A stretch of 64,000 nucleotides of DNA from contig JAVKDJ010000034.1 in assembly GCA_040222275.1 (NCBI GenBank), positions 85,416 through 149,415 on the forward strand. The letters run 5' to 3'. A program made the position numbers and the translations under genes. Positions within the stretch are counted from its first letter, which is position 1. The number at the start of each line of letters is the position of its first letter. This DNA comes from CAXBNB01 sp040222275 (GTDB lineage: Bacteria > Bacteroidota > Bacteroidia > Cytophagales > Cyclobacteriaceae). Below the pieces are notes generated by a model. It was not told the DNA's origin, searched no databases, and was given only the letters and a program-made list of their open reading frames with translations. Shown here piece after piece: positions 43,000-51,645 of the stretch.

Positions 43000-44258
43000 A
43001 ACTGATTCAAAAGTTTATATTGTACTATTTGATCATTGGCCTGCTAGCCTTTGGCATAGGAGGGGTCTTTACCTACTATATATTTTCCAGTGAGATAGCC
43101 AAGGAAACCAACTTCGACTTGAGAAGGAATGTCAACTACCTGCACAGCCTTATAGAAAAAGGGGTGGACTATAAAACTCTTGTCCAGGATAGGATTCAGA
43201 TTGAACAGCTACCAGGACTCAAATTGGCCAAGGATTCCACGGTTTTTTCGGATACCCTGGCCTATCACATCTACTCAAGGGCTGTCATTTCCCAAAGGAA
43301 AATCAATTCTTATCGCACCATAAATGACACCACCTATCACTTTTCTATCTACGAAACCCTGATAGAACCTGAAGACACGAGAAGCGGTGCAACGCTGGTA
43401 ATGACCGTCCTGTTTCTCGTTTTGGTTGTGTTCTCACTTATCCTGAGTTTTTTTATATCAAAGTGGCTTTTGAAACCTTTCAATTTGTCACTGGCAGAAA
43501 TGAAAAATTTTAGCCTGCAAAAATCCCGGGCCATTGAGTTGCCGGATTCATCGACAGATGAATTCCGCAAGCTGAACCAATTTATCCGTCAGATGACCAA
43601 TAAGGCCATCAACGATTATAAAAATTTGAAAGAATTCAGCGAAAACCTTTCGCATGAAATCAGCACACCGCTGGCCATAGCCAGTGGTAAATTGGAACTC
43701 CTTTTGCAAGAAAACAGCTTGCCAGAATCACAGGTAAGCGGAGTAGTGTCGGCACAAGAGGCAATCCAAAAATTATCCCGGATCCAAAAGGCGCTTTCAC
43801 TTCTGACCAAAATCGAAAATGCAGAGTTTACCGACGTACAACCTTTCGATATTTCTAAGTACTTAGAGAATCTCGTATCCAGTTCTTCAGAATTCACTGC
43901 CATGAAACAGCTCAAGGTAACTACCAATATCGACCGGGGGGTAATGATAAACATGGATGCTACCCTGGCAGAAATACTTTTTTCTAACCTCTGGCAAAAT
44001 GCCATCAAACACAATTTCAACAACGGGGATATCCAAATCTCCCTTCATCGGGAAAGTTTCACCATAGAAAATACCGGGGATGAACCCGACCAGGATCCGG
44101 GAAATTACTTTTTCAGGTTTAAAAAAAGCAACCAGAGTAGTGGCTCCCTGGGCCTGGGGCTGGCTATTGTAAAAAAGATATGCGACATCAATGGATTTGG
44201 CATCAGCTACGAACATATACCCGCTACAGGCATTCATAGGATTAGGGTCAGGTTTTGA
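42996..44258 (+). CDS. Sensor histidine kinase
   Basis: A 420-residue kinase: TM helix about 9-29, a short periplasmic sensor (about 30-140), TM helix about 145-167, a HAMP-like linker, H-box SHEISTPLAIASGKLELL, and an ATPase domain with NLWQNAIKHN and GLGLAIVKKI. The ATP-lid region is reduced compared with typical kinases: the usual DxGxG motif reads IENTGDEPDQ. ATGA overlap with the regulator gene indicates coupled translation. Confidence 0.94.
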   Translation: MKLIQKFILYYLIIGLLAFGIGGVFTYYIFSSEIAKETNFDLRRNVNYLHSLIEKGVDYKTLVQDRIQIEQLPGLKLAKDSTVFSDTLAYHIYSRAVISQRKINSYRTINDTTYHFSIYETLIEPEDTRSGATLVMTVLFLVLVVFSLILSFFISKWLLKPFNLSLAEMKNFSLQKSRAIELPDSSTDEFRKLNQFIRQMTNKAINDYKNLKEFSENLSHEISTPLAIASGKLELLLQENSLPESQVSGVVSAQEAIQKLSRIQKALSLLTKIENAEFTDVQPFDISKYLENLVSSSSEFTAMKQLKVTTNIDRGVMINMDATLAEILFSNLWQNAIKHNFNNGDIQISLHRESFTIENTGDEPDQDPGNYFFRFKKSNQSSGSLGLGLAIVKKICDINGFGISYEHIPATGIHRIRVRF

Positions 44259-44329
44259 AGCTGGGTAGCACCTTATGATTCACATCCAATGACACAAGCA
44301 ATACAAAAAACATTTATCCCAACTTATCG

Positions 44330-44364
44330 CTTCAAAATTGCTTCAAATTCAACAGTTAGTTTTG
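44330..44364 (+). promoter_or_regulatory. Tandem 11-bp operator and -7 box upstream of TonB-receptor gene
   Basis: CTTCAAAATT (44330-44339) and CTTCAAATTC (44341-44350), then 6 bp, then TAGTTTTG (44357-44364), a full TAnnTTTG match. The receptor ATG follows 7 bp later, so the tandem site covers the -33 region, as expected for an activator that replaces a poor -33 box. It is a close copy of the element at 42234-42268. Confidence 0.75.
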
Positions 44365-44371
44365 TTCCCTA

Positions 44372-46819
44372 ATGGAAACAAGAATGCATCTACAACAACG
44401 CACCACAACTTTATTATTAGTACTCCTGCTAATCCTTCCCCTGACCCTAATCGCCCAACGCACCAAACAGCCCGTTGGGTATGTGCTTACGGGCCAAATA
44501 ATAGATGCAGACACCAACCTGCCCCTGGAATACGCTACAATCGCCCTCCTCAATCCATCGGATTCGTCCATCCTGGTGGGCGGGATCAGTGACGGAAACG
44601 GGCGTTTCGAATTGAAATCACCTATAAGCGAGGTGCTCGTCAAAACCCAATTTATTTCATACCAAAACGCCTACAGGAAACTGGTGATGGACAGCAAGGA
44701 AAGGGTGCATGATTTGGGTTCGATTCTTCTGAAAGCCAATACCAGTCAACTGGAAGAAGTGATCGTAACCGGTGAACAGGACAATCTGCAGTTGGCCCTG
44801 GACAAAAGGATATTCAATGTAGGGAAAAACATCACCAATGCGGGAAGAAATGCTGCCGATATCCTCGACAACATACCATCGGTAGAAGTGGATATCGAGG
44901 GGAATGTGAGCCTGAGGGGAAATGAAAATGTCAACATACTGATTGATGGCAAACCTTCCGGGTTGGTAGGGCTAAACAATCCTTCTGCACTGCGTATGCT
45001 ACAGGGCAATATGATCGAAAGGATCGAAGTAATTACCAACCCATCGGCGAGGTACGATGCAGAAGGCACAGCCGGCATCATTAATATTGTACTCAAAAAA
45101 GACAGCAAAAGGGGCTTTAATGGCTCAATAGATGCGGGCATTGGACATCCGGACAACTATAGGGCAGCATTCAACCTCAACTTCAGACAGGAAAAGATCA
45201 ACTACTTTATCAACTATGGCATAGGCTATGAAAACGCCCCAGGCAGTGCGATCTATAGACAGGAATACTTTACGGATGACACTACTTACTTCACAAATAC
45301 GGACAGGTTGTTCAGGCGGGGAGGGTTTTCACAAAATGCACGAGCGGGGATGGACTATTACTTTGATGAAAAGACTACTCTGACGGGTTCGTTTTACATC
45401 CGGGATTCGGACGAAGACAACAAAACCACGGTAAGTTACAAGGATTTTGATGGGAGCAAAAGGCTCATAAACAACACCTTGCGAACAGATCATGAACGTG
45501 AGCCTGGCACAAGCCAGGAATACTCACTCAACTACAAAAAAGAATTTGAAAACGAAGACCACACTTTAAGTGTTTTCACCCAGTTTCAGGACAATGTGGA
45601 AACCGAACTCAATGATATAGCCCAATCATCGGACAATGACGCCAACGAAACCATGCAGCACGTGGACAACAATGAAAGCGAGCGCAACTTTCTGATACAG
45701 GCAGACTACATACGTCCTTTCAATGGAGATGGCAAACTGGAGTTTGGCTACAAATCCAATTTTAGGGAAGTTACCAACAATTATCTTGTAGAGGAACTAC
45801 AGGAAGACGAATGGCAATCGCTCGTGGGATTTACGAATGATTTTATTTACCATGAAAAAATCCATGCCCTGTACTTCATAATGAGCGGGAAGTTTGAAAA
45901 AACATCATACCAGCTGGGGCTAAGGTCTGAAATGACCGACATCAATACCCACCTGGTGAACACCGGTGAAATCAACGACAAAAACTACATCGGTTTTTTC
46001 CCTACTTCACATTTCACCTACAAGCTGGACGAAATCACGAGCCTACAAGCGAGCTACAGCCGGCGGTTGAGACGCCCATACTTCCGTTCGCTCAACCCGT
46101 TCAGTTCGTTCAGTGATGTCAGAAACTTCAGGACAGGCAACCCCAACCTCGACCCGGAATATACCAACTCCTTTGAAGTGGGGTATTTAAAAAACTGGGA
46201 AACCTCCTCCTTCTTCGGGGGTGTGTATTACAACAATACCAATGGGGTGATGACCAGGGTATATACTGTAGATGAAAATGGCATAACGAATGCACAATAT
46301 CAAAACCTGGCAAGAAGAAACTCCTACGGCCTTGAATTCACTGCAAATAAAGACTTATTCGATTGGTGGAAAGTGAACGGTAGCTTCAATTTTTACCGGT
46401 CGATCACGGACGGGCGGTCTGGAGACGAAATACTACATGCAGACAACTACACATGGAGCTCGAGGGTAAATTCCAAAGTTACAATACTGAAACAAATCGA
46501 TTTTCAGGCCAATTTTTCTTACAGAGGGCCTTCCAATTCTACCCAGGGCGAGAGAAAATCCTACTACACACTGGATATTGGTATAAGCAAGGATGTTTTT
46601 CAGAGCAAAGGAACTCTCATAGCCTCAATCCAGGATGTGTTCAACACTAGCAAGTACAGGTACACAAGTTTCGGTGAAACTTTCTTTTTCAACAATGTTT
46701 ACCAGAGGAGAACCACTCAGTACCAGCTTTCGCTCAACTATAGGATCAATCAAAAGAAACAGCGCTCCAAAGAAGGAGACGGCAGGGGATCAGGTGGTAT
46801 GGACGATGGTGGGTTTTAA
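44372..46819 (+). CDS. TonB-dependent receptor-like outer-membrane beta-barrel protein
   Basis: An 815-residue outer-membrane protein: signal peptide about 1-30 (cleavage after LIAQ), a carboxypeptidase-regulatory-like domain about 35-120 (GQIIDADTNLPLEYATIALL), a plug domain about 125-235 (NILIDGKPSGLVGL; PSARYDAEGTAGIINIVLKK) and a barrel of the OMP_b-brl_3 type ending in a Gly-rich tail. No SusD gene accompanies it, so it is not a glycan SusC. It lies 113 bp after the kinase gene and shares the regulator's operator, so the two-component system probably controls it. Met5 is an alternative start. Confidence 0.93.
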   Translation: METRMHLQQRTTTLLLVLLLILPLTLIAQRTKQPVGYVLTGQIIDADTNLPLEYATIALLNPSDSSILVGGISDGNGRFELKSPISEVLVKTQFISYQNAYRKLVMDSKERVHDLGSILLKANTSQLEEVIVTGEQDNLQLALDKRIFNVGKNITNAGRNAADILDNIPSVEVDIEGNVSLRGNENVNILIDGKPSGLVGLNNPSALRMLQGNMIERIEVITNPSARYDAEGTAGIINIVLKKDSKRGFNGSIDAGIGHPDNYRAAFNLNFRQEKINYFINYGIGYENAPGSAIYRQEYFTDDTTYFTNTDRLFRRGGFSQNARAGMDYYFDEKTTLTGSFYIRDSDEDNKTTVSYKDFDGSKRLINNTLRTDHEREPGTSQEYSLNYKKEFENEDHTLSVFTQFQDNVETELNDIAQSSDNDANETMQHVDNNESERNFLIQADYIRPFNGDGKLEFGYKSNFREVTNNYLVEELQEDEWQSLVGFTNDFIYHEKIHALYFIMSGKFEKTSYQLGLRSEMTDINTHLVNTGEINDKNYIGFFPTSHFTYKLDEITSLQASYSRRLRRPYFRSLNPFSSFSDVRNFRTGNPNLDPEYTNSFEVGYLKNWETSSFFGGVYYNNTNGVMTRVYTVDENGITNAQYQNLARRNSYGLEFTANKDLFDWWKVNGSFNFYRSITDGRSGDEILHADNYTWSSRVNSKVTILKQIDFQANFSYRGPSNSTQGERKSYYTLDIGISKDVFQSKGTLIASIQDVFNTSKYRYTSFGETFFFNNVYQRRTTQYQLSLNYRINQKKQRSKEGDGRGSGGMDDGGF

Positions 46820-46862
46820 GCCTTTCTGATCACAACCAACGGGCAAAAACCAACTAAAAAAA

Positions 46863-47349
46863 GGAGGTTGTCTCAAAAGTCCAAAAAGTCGTCCTCGCAT
46901 CTAGTGCGGGGCAGGCTATCACGAGACCTAATTTTTGGTCAAGTCAAACACACAAATTGAAATGACGGTAGTATGTGTCAAAGCGCTGGTGCGAGCCCAA
47001 TGTCGTTAAGTTAAGTTGAACCGTCATCGCGAGGAATCGAAGCGATCTCATCATAATGGACAGATAACATTAAACAGAAAGACTGCCGCGCTACGCTCGC
47101 AGAGACGAAAAGCTTAACTTAACGACATTGGGTGCGAGCCTTTGGCTCGTATCAATCAAATCAGATACGAGCCAAAGGCTCGCACCAGCGAAACCTCATT
47201 CATTATAATCAATGAAAGCATTGATTACGTCATCGGTAGGGTAGCGAAGTGATCTCAACTTTCGATTGCACATTGTATGATAAGATTGCCATGTCTGTCC
47301 GACAGGCAGGCTTCACTCCGCAATGACGAAATACTTTTGAGACAGCCCC
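46863..47349. mobile_element. MITE-like element with GTCTCAAAAGT terminal inverted repeats
   Basis: The left end GAGGTTGTCTCAAAAGTCC and right end ACTTTTGAGACAGCCCC are inverted copies (about 15 of 17 bases). The roughly 490 bp between encode no protein and contain a complete copy of the composite repeat (46983-47190). The same ends, in perfect form, bound the 146-bp element at 51442-51587. It fills most of the 548-bp gap between two convergent TonB-receptor genes. Confidence 0.75.
46983..47190 (+). repeat. Composite palindromic repeat, full copy B
   Basis: About 208 bp. The left terminal repeat (46983-47015, GCGCTGGTGCGAGCCCAATG followed by TCGTTAAGTTAAG) is inverted at 47113-47190. The right copy has an extra hairpin inserted, with perfect 23-bp arms 47131-47153 and 47164-47186. 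The 78-bp core at 47020-47097 is identical to the reverse complement of 62819-62896. No coding frame. Confidence 0.9.
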
Positions 47350-47367
47350 TTTCATCTCAATTTTTTT

Positions 47368-50157
47368 TCAAAACCTAAAATTCAATCTCCCGAAAAAGTA
47401 AGCCCCATCCGATCCCATTTGCACAGAATCATTGAAGCCTCCCTGATCTGTCCATCCATCGAATTGTGGGGTTGGATATTTATTTAAAAGATTAGTGGCC
47501 CCCAGGGTAAATTGTAGAGATTCGCTGAGGTCGTAACTCACACTCAAATCGAGCGTCATTGCGGCCTTATATACATCAGTGGCTGTAGCAAACAGTGCAT
47601 TGGCTTCTGTTTGGTTGGTTGCCGGGCTGTCCACCCACTGAAAGTCCTGCAAGATCACCTGGCTAAACCTGGTCAGGTTGGCCAGTACCGTGTATTTCGG
47701 GGCACTGTACCTTAGGTTCAGGCCAAATTTATGATCTGGTGCCGCTGCACGCAAATAGGCCTGGGAGAAAGGCCCAAAGAAGGTAAATTGATTAAGGTTG
47801 CCACTTTTGATTTTCTTGATAGTGAGGTCATTTATATTGCCTATCAGGCTCACTGCCAAATCCCTGCCTATCGCTACCTCTTGCTCATAGGACAGTACTA
47901 TATCCACTCCCTGGGTTTTGGTATCCACCCCATTAGAAAAAAACTGGGCAGCCTCCACCCCAACATTGAGAGATGTAGCGTCGAAATTGTCGGTGAGGAT
48001 AATCCGGTCATCCACGGCAATCGAATAGCCATCTACTGTGGCCGTAAACCCACCTACCTGATAGGTAAATCCCAGGCCAAAGTTGGTCGCAGTTTCCTGG
48101 GTAAGCTGGCTTATACCGAATGCTTTTGTAACTGTACTGGCATTGGAGGCAAGCAAAGTCCTGACAGAACTGCCCGCCACAATGTTGTTGAAAACTAAAT
48201 TGTAGTGGATTTGTGCCAGGGAAGGTGCCCGAAACCCTGACGAAACCGATCCCCTCAAGGCCAGTCCCGGGGCGGCATTGTAGCGGGTTGCCAGTTTGTA
48301 ATTGAAAGTGCTTCCAAAATCGCTGTATTCTTCAAACCGAAGGGCGGCACCTATCAAAAAGTCGCTGGTGATGTTCAACTCTGTGTCAAAGTACAATCCA
48401 AAATTGGTGCGTTCCTTATCCACCTCATTGGCCGGGCTGTAACCGGGAAAACCTTGTGACCCACCCGGCAACTGGTCTCCATTGCTATCCTGCGCCGGTG
48501 TTTGCAGGGCAGGATGGGTAATCGCCACCCCCTGGTCATCATATAGGGCATAGGAGGCCAGTTCTCCTGAAAATATCTGAAAATTTTCTGTACGGTACTC
48601 CATGCCATAAGCAATATTCAGCCCTGAAGCCATATCGTCTATGTACTTGGTAAAATCCAATCCAGTGGTGTTCATGGACAGACTGTGGCCACCTGCATCA
48701 AACTCTACTGGTGAAGCAGCCCCAAGGGATGCATTGTTGGTTCCTTTTATCAGGTAATGAAAATTGTTTTTGCCATAGTTGTTATAAAAATCCACTTTCC
48801 ATCCGTTTTGCATCTGGTACCTAAACCCTGCGGTGGCTGATCCATCTGTTATCACCGATGTGATCCTTGGTGTGAACCCATTTGGGTAAAGGCTAGGCAC
48901 TGAGCGGTTGTCGCCATCAGCAAAGCTATCGCGGGAAAACGCGTTGGCATCAGTATTTCTGTAATTACGACCGCCGAAGGCATAAAATTCCAGGTCTTCA
49001 TTTATAGGAACTACTGAATTGACCATGAAACTGAACCCGTCAACGGCAGCAGTTCCATAGCCTTTTCTCCAGCTAAACCCCGGTCTTAATGTCCTTTCTT
49101 TGGACAAAAACTCCGTCGTAACATTAACAAACCCACCATCATCCCCTACTTCCATCCCATAGTTGAGGTCCATCCTGATGGTGTTGCCGTCAAAACTTTT
49201 TTCTTTTCCGTCTAGTCTTTGTTTGCCTTCTACATTGTACAAAGTTTCTCCTGATTCTTCTTCATACCCTGCCCCAACACCCGTGCTATAGGCTCCATAG
49301 GTTATCCCACCGGTAACACCTTCAGTCTGGTCATTCAATACAATATTAATAACCCCTGCAATGGCATCCGAGCCATATTGTGCTGAGGCCCCATCGCGCA
49401 ATATCTCAATCCTTTTTATAGAAGATGCCGGTATGGCATTCAGGTCTGTGCCCGAGTTGCCCCTTCCCCTGGTCCCAAATATGTTCACCAGAGAAGACTG
49501 GTGTCTTCTTTTGCCATTTACCAGCACCAGGGTCTGGTCTGGGCCCAATCCCCTCAGGGATGCAGGATCAATATGGTCGGCCCCATCAGAACCTGATTGT
49601 TTGGTGGCATTAAACGATGGGGCGGCATATTGCAGGATTTGGTTGATCTCGACCCTACCAGTGGAAGAAGCCAGTTCAGCTACATCCAGCACATCAATGG
49701 GTACTGCCGAATCCAGCTCAGACCGGTTGGCATTTCTCGACCCAACTATATAGATCACACCCAGTTCCGCAATGTTTTCGACCAACACCACCGGATAACT
49801 GGTCTGTCCACTGACCACCTCAAACCCAAAGGTTTCATAACCTATAAAACTTACTTCTATCATATCACCTTCATTGGCCTTGAGGGTGTACCTGCCGGCA
49901 TTGTCCGTGGTGGTACCCCTGGTAGTGCCTTTGATCAGGACTGTGGCCCCAATCACTGCTTCCCCGGCTTCATCTGTTACCGTCCCATTGATGGACACTT
50001 CAGCCAACATACTTTCATTTTTATTAATCCCTTCCTCCGGGCTTTTGGTTTTCTTATTTGATGGCACGGCCAAAACTGCCAAGCTGATGGTCATTCCCAT
50101 AGCTAAAAAATAAAGCCGCAGGAGTACCTGTTTGGTTCTTAAAGTAGGGTTTTTCAT
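47368..50157 (-). CDS. TonB-dependent receptor
   Basis: A 929-residue outer-membrane transporter: signal peptide about 1-32, a carboxypeptidase-regulatory-like domain about 55-140 (GTVTDEAGEAVIGATVLIKG), a plug domain about 145-290 (SLRGLGPDQTLVLVNGKRRH; LRDGASAQYGSDAIAGVINIVL) and a long barrel ending RLNFRF. The plug is of the siderophore/general type, not SusC, and no SusD follows. Ligand unknown. Its leader is unusually long (50158-50828) and contains a TTGGGG...CCCCAA hairpin at 50523-50555. Confidence 0.94.
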   Translation of the reverse strand: MKNPTLRTKQVLLRLYFLAMGMTISLAVLAVPSNKKTKSPEEGINKNESMLAEVSINGTVTDEAGEAVIGATVLIKGTTRGTTTDNAGRYTLKANEGDMIEVSFIGYETFGFEVVSGQTSYPVVLVENIAELGVIYIVGSRNANRSELDSAVPIDVLDVAELASSTGRVEINQILQYAAPSFNATKQSGSDGADHIDPASLRGLGPDQTLVLVNGKRRHQSSLVNIFGTRGRGNSGTDLNAIPASSIKRIEILRDGASAQYGSDAIAGVINIVLNDQTEGVTGGITYGAYSTGVGAGYEEESGETLYNVEGKQRLDGKEKSFDGNTIRMDLNYGMEVGDDGGFVNVTTEFLSKERTLRPGFSWRKGYGTAAVDGFSFMVNSVVPINEDLEFYAFGGRNYRNTDANAFSRDSFADGDNRSVPSLYPNGFTPRITSVITDGSATAGFRYQMQNGWKVDFYNNYGKNNFHYLIKGTNNASLGAASPVEFDAGGHSLSMNTTGLDFTKYIDDMASGLNIAYGMEYRTENFQIFSGELASYALYDDQGVAITHPALQTPAQDSNGDQLPGGSQGFPGYSPANEVDKERTNFGLYFDTELNITSDFLIGAALRFEEYSDFGSTFNYKLATRYNAAPGLALRGSVSSGFRAPSLAQIHYNLVFNNIVAGSSVRTLLASNASTVTKAFGISQLTQETATNFGLGFTYQVGGFTATVDGYSIAVDDRIILTDNFDATSLNVGVEAAQFFSNGVDTKTQGVDIVLSYEQEVAIGRDLAVSLIGNINDLTIKKIKSGNLNQFTFFGPFSQAYLRAAAPDHKFGLNLRYSAPKYTVLANLTRFSQVILQDFQWVDSPATNQTEANALFATATDVYKAAMTLDLSVSYDLSESLQFTLGATNLLNKYPTPQFDGWTDQGGFNDSVQMGSDGAYFFGRLNFRF

Positions 50158-50522
50158 GATTGTTTATTTTTAATTTTTGGTAATTCTGCTTCTATTCATA
50201 AGAATCGCCGATCTTCCGCTCAACTGTGTTTTAGCCAACACTCTACTGCTTCAAATGTCACGTCTGTTTTGGTGGTGACAGAGGTTCTTATAGTTAATCC
50301 TTATCCGCTATCGGGTTTTTTGGTTAGATAAAATTTTTGTGAATGCCTGGTTTACCTTTTCTGATTTTTTCTATAACCCAAAAAAACTACTGGAATATAC
50401 GAAAATAACACCATTAATTTCTCATTTTATGCGGCATAATCGGGGCAACCTCGAGTGGAGAATCGGCCAGGCAGGCTTTATTTGAAATATGAAGGGCATC
50501 ATGTACCTGCATCCTTGCTGTG

Positions 50523-50555
50523 TTGGGGCTTGTTTCACTAATCGACCAACCCCAA
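50523..50555 (-). other. Hairpin in the long region upstream of the TonB-receptor gene
   Basis: TTGGGGcTTG (50523-50532) pairs with CAACCCCAA (50547-50555), a 9-bp stem with one bulged base. It lies about 370 bp before the receptor ATG on the minus strand. I compared the region by eye with cobalamin and TPP motifs and found no match. Apart from this and a doubtful small frame at 50642-50800, I see nothing in 50158-50828. Confidence 0.35.
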
Positions 50556-50641
50556 ACCGATGACAAGTTACTCCCCGGCAGAACTTACTTCCGCTTCATC
50601 GTGGTACTGCAAACATGAACCAAAGATAAATTGGTACAAAA

Positions 50642-50800
50642 ATGAATTGTATATTGAATAACCAAAAAAGGGTCAACCTATTTCAGGACGAAACCTATAA
50701 AAATATAAGGCCCGGAACTGACGCGGCAAAGTTGGCTGAACAGCAAGTAAATCCTGACCCTACACGACTTTTTGGAGAAGTTTTGCGACAGTATATCTGA
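50642..50800 (+). CDS. Possible 52-residue protein, unrecognised
   Basis: An ATG-started frame of 52 codons (MNCILNNQKRVNLFQDETYK..., ending LFGEVLRQYI) in the gap between two minus-strand genes. It is hydrophilic, has no Cys pattern or membrane segment, and resembles nothing I know. It could be a remnant of a longer gene or a chance frame; length alone does not decide. Confidence 0.2.
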   Translation: MNCILNNQKRVNLFQDETYKNIRPGTDAAKLAEQQVNPDPTRLFGEVLRQYI

Positions 50801-50828
50801 AGAGGCATGAAATAAAAAAGCAATAAGG

Positions 50829-51203
50829 CTACTTTTCTTCCTTTCTGGATTTCATTTCGGCTTTGATCTCGTCCAATTCGGACATCATTTGTTTCAGGTC
50901 TTGCTGGATTTCACGTAGTACCGGGTTGGAACTGGACGCATTTCTGAGTTCCTCTTCCCTGAAGCCCAAGCGTGTATCCAGAAAACCAACGATCAGTGAT
51001 AGTAGAATAAACAAAAACAACAATATGGGCACTGCAATGTACAGGTTGTTGAAAATAAAATCTCCAATTGGCAGCCCCTTGAAAGACTCCAGAAATATCA
51101 TCCCTATCATCAAAAACTGAAGGTAGCCGATATACATTCTGGCCCTGTCGATATATACTTTCCAGCGTATAAGCGAGCGTTTGTTTAGCCTGATCTTTTG
51201 CAT
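50829..51203 (-). CDS. Small membrane protein with C-terminal coiled coil, unknown function
   Basis: A 124-residue protein: basic N-terminus (RLNKRSLIRWKVYIDRARMYIGY), two transmembrane helices (about 26-44 and 54-76) and a charged helix at the end (REIQQDLKQMMSELDEIKAEMKSRKEEK) likely to form a coiled coil. No known domain recognised. It is a single gene upstream of the small MITE-like element. Confidence 0.75.
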   Translation of the reverse strand: MQKIRLNKRSLIRWKVYIDRARMYIGYLQFLMIGMIFLESFKGLPIGDFIFNNLYIAVPILLFLFILLSLIVGFLDTRLGFREEELRNASSSNPVLREIQQDLKQMMSELDEIKAEMKSRKEEK

Positions 51204-51441
51204 GTTTTCTTTCTGGTCATAATGAAGCTTTTGGTTCTAAAAGGTGCTTCGGTTCACGCGACTAATTGTTTGGAAACTTCTCCAACCAATTTTTCCTTTT
51301 TCTAAAAAAACCGACAATCGCCCCAAACTTCATTGAAGTAAATATACTTCTTAAACAGAAAGCCAATGGCATTGGCACTATAATTCTGTATTCTATGGGC
51401 TTACAAAAGATGATTTCAAATGGCAGGCTCAAGAAAGAAAA

Positions 51442-51587
51442 AGAGGCTGTCTCAAAAGTCCAACAATCCGTCATCAGGTAGGGATTACAACGCAGGTATC
51501 TGTTTGTTTCCTACCTATTATTCAATGGATTGCCGCATTCCGCTTGCGCTCCATTCGCAATGACGCCATACTTTTGAGACAGCCTCT
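51442..51587. mobile_element. 146-bp MITE-like element with perfect 18-bp terminal inverted repeats
   Basis: AGAGGCTGTCTCAAAAGT at 51442-51459 is exactly inverted at 51570-51587. The interior has no coding capacity and carries pieces related to the other intergenic repeats (ATTCGCAATGACG before the right end). No target duplication is obvious. It fills the 442-bp gap 51204-51645 with no other supported feature. The ends match those of the element at 46863-47349, so a transposase elsewhere in the genome probably mobilises both. Confidence 0.85.
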
Positions 51588-51645
51588 ATATTATTTCCGT
51601 ATCCCCTCTTTAACATCAGAGGGACATTTTATTAATTTCTAAAAA

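Noticed and set aside
47368..50157. SusC of a polysaccharide-utilisation locus
   Set aside because: No SusD gene is adjacent and the plug motifs are those of ordinary TonB receptors.
50158..50828. Cobalamin riboswitch before the TonB receptor
   Set aside because: No B12-box-like sequence or GGGAA/ACTGCC pattern could be found on the minus strand.
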